Below are positions 63,913-64,000 of a DNA stretch of 64,000 bases, piece by piece (the stretch's first letter is position 1; each line of letters begins with the position of its first letter). A program made the translations under genes and the position numbers. The DNA comes from Flavobacteriaceae bacterium. Its GTDB lineage: Bacteria > Bacteroidota > Bacteroidia > Flavobacteriales > Flavobacteriaceae. The notes below the pieces were generated by a model. The model worked only from the letters and a program-made list of their open reading frames with translations, ran no database searches and was not told the origin of the DNA. The stretch lies in assembly GCA_029243385.1 (NCBI GenBank), contig JAQWSC010000008.1, forward strand, positions 109,612 to 173,611, read 5' to 3'.

Positions 63913-63928
63913 TGTTCCACGTGGAACG
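63913..63928. other. parS-like centromere site (ParB-binding palindrome)
   Basis: TGTTCCACGTGGAACG contains the perfect 14-bp palindrome GTTCCACGTGGAAC and matches the known parS form TGTTCCACGTGGAACA at 15 of 16 bases. It lies in the 55-bp gap between mnmG and the methyltransferase gene. parS sites cluster near oriC, and gidA/mnmG is often origin-proximal. ParB would load here and spread during chromosome segregation. Confidence 0.75.
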
Positions 63929-63934
63929 AATCAC

Positions 63935-64000
63935 TTACCGCCCCATATAAACAAGCAACACACTAATGTCGCTTGGAGAAACGCCGCTAATTCGTGACGC
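63935..64000 (-). CDS. mnmG: MnmG (GidA), C-terminal 21 codons (gene continues outside window)
   Basis: The minus strand from the window edge reads ASRISGVSPSDISVLLVYMGR then TAA (63935-63937). This is the conserved tail of MnmG, the FAD-dependent partner of MnmE that adds carboxymethylaminomethyl to wobble uridine 34 of tRNAs. Nothing more is visible, but the tail is distinctive. Confidence 0.88.
   Translation of the reverse strand, partial: ASRISGVSPSDISVLLVYMGR

Noticed and set aside
63880-63930. Extension of the methyltransferase frame across the parS-like site
   Set aside because: The frame is open but has no ATG, GTG or TTG codon before the TGA at 63931-63933.

Overview
The window comes from a member of the Bacteroidota, most likely a marine-type Flavobacteriaceae. 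Support comes from a TonB-dependent receptor tail, a secreted protein with a type IX secretion (T9SS) C-terminal signal, a SprE/PorW-like gliding and T9SS lipoprotein, families largely confined to flavobacteria (DUF4292, DUF4254, DUF4837, DUF5687, DUF6341, DUF6427, DUF6909), an atp operon without beta and epsilon genes, and Bacteroidota-type promoters (TTG, about 19-20 nt, TAnnTTTG). Most of the window is ordinary core chromosome.

Layout. Positions 1-12,800: receptor tail, recJ, rsmI, tdk-alr-mscL, asd, then pdxA-DUF177-rpmF and fabH-accB-accC (start of fatty-acid synthesis), and ribE. Positions 12,900-18,600: a T9SS cargo protein, a degenerate EnvC-like LytM protein, a DUF4292 lipoprotein, dut and a flippase. 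The spacers on both sides of dut are two copies of one 155-bp element. Positions 18,600-27,150: atpG-A-H-F-E-B, an unidentified membrane gene, atpZ, a bactofilin and sprE, all on the minus strand. Positions 27,200-35,000: an ABC exporter pair, a PaaE-like reductase, DUF6427-DUF4254-GT9, DUF6341 and purD.

Positions 35,100-56,600 form a roughly 21-kb, nearly gapless minus-strand surface-polysaccharide locus. It reads, in transcription order, DUF6909, a Wzz-like protein, a TviB/WbpO-like dehydrogenase, rfbBACD (dTDP-rhamnose), gmd-fcl (GDP-fucose), a candidate fucosyltransferase, Wzx flippase, EpsG-like polymerase, three glycosyltransferases, an FkbM methyltransferase, a WecG/TagA transferase, an O-antigen ligase/polymerase, ugd and a WcaJ-like initiating transferase. 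The middle (about 37.9-47.2 kb) is far richer in A+T than its flanks, as expected for a strain-variable serotype cassette. The predicted glycan is acidic and contains rhamnose and fucose.

Positions 56,700-64,000: a bacterial GH3-family enzyme with an M23 peptidase, tatA, a DUF4837 lipoprotein, pgk, holB, a methyltransferase and the last 21 codons of mnmG. Between mnmG and the methyltransferase lies a parS-like palindrome, which suggests this end of the window is near the replication origin.

No rRNA, tRNA, CRISPR array, integrase or transposase was seen. The most unusual items are the parS-like site, the duplicated element around dut, an atpE-atpF intercistronic hairpin whose pairing only works in the mRNA strand, and the nucleoside-phosphorylase-like signature in the DUF6909 protein heading the polysaccharide locus. 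I did not find a clearly new multi-gene system.
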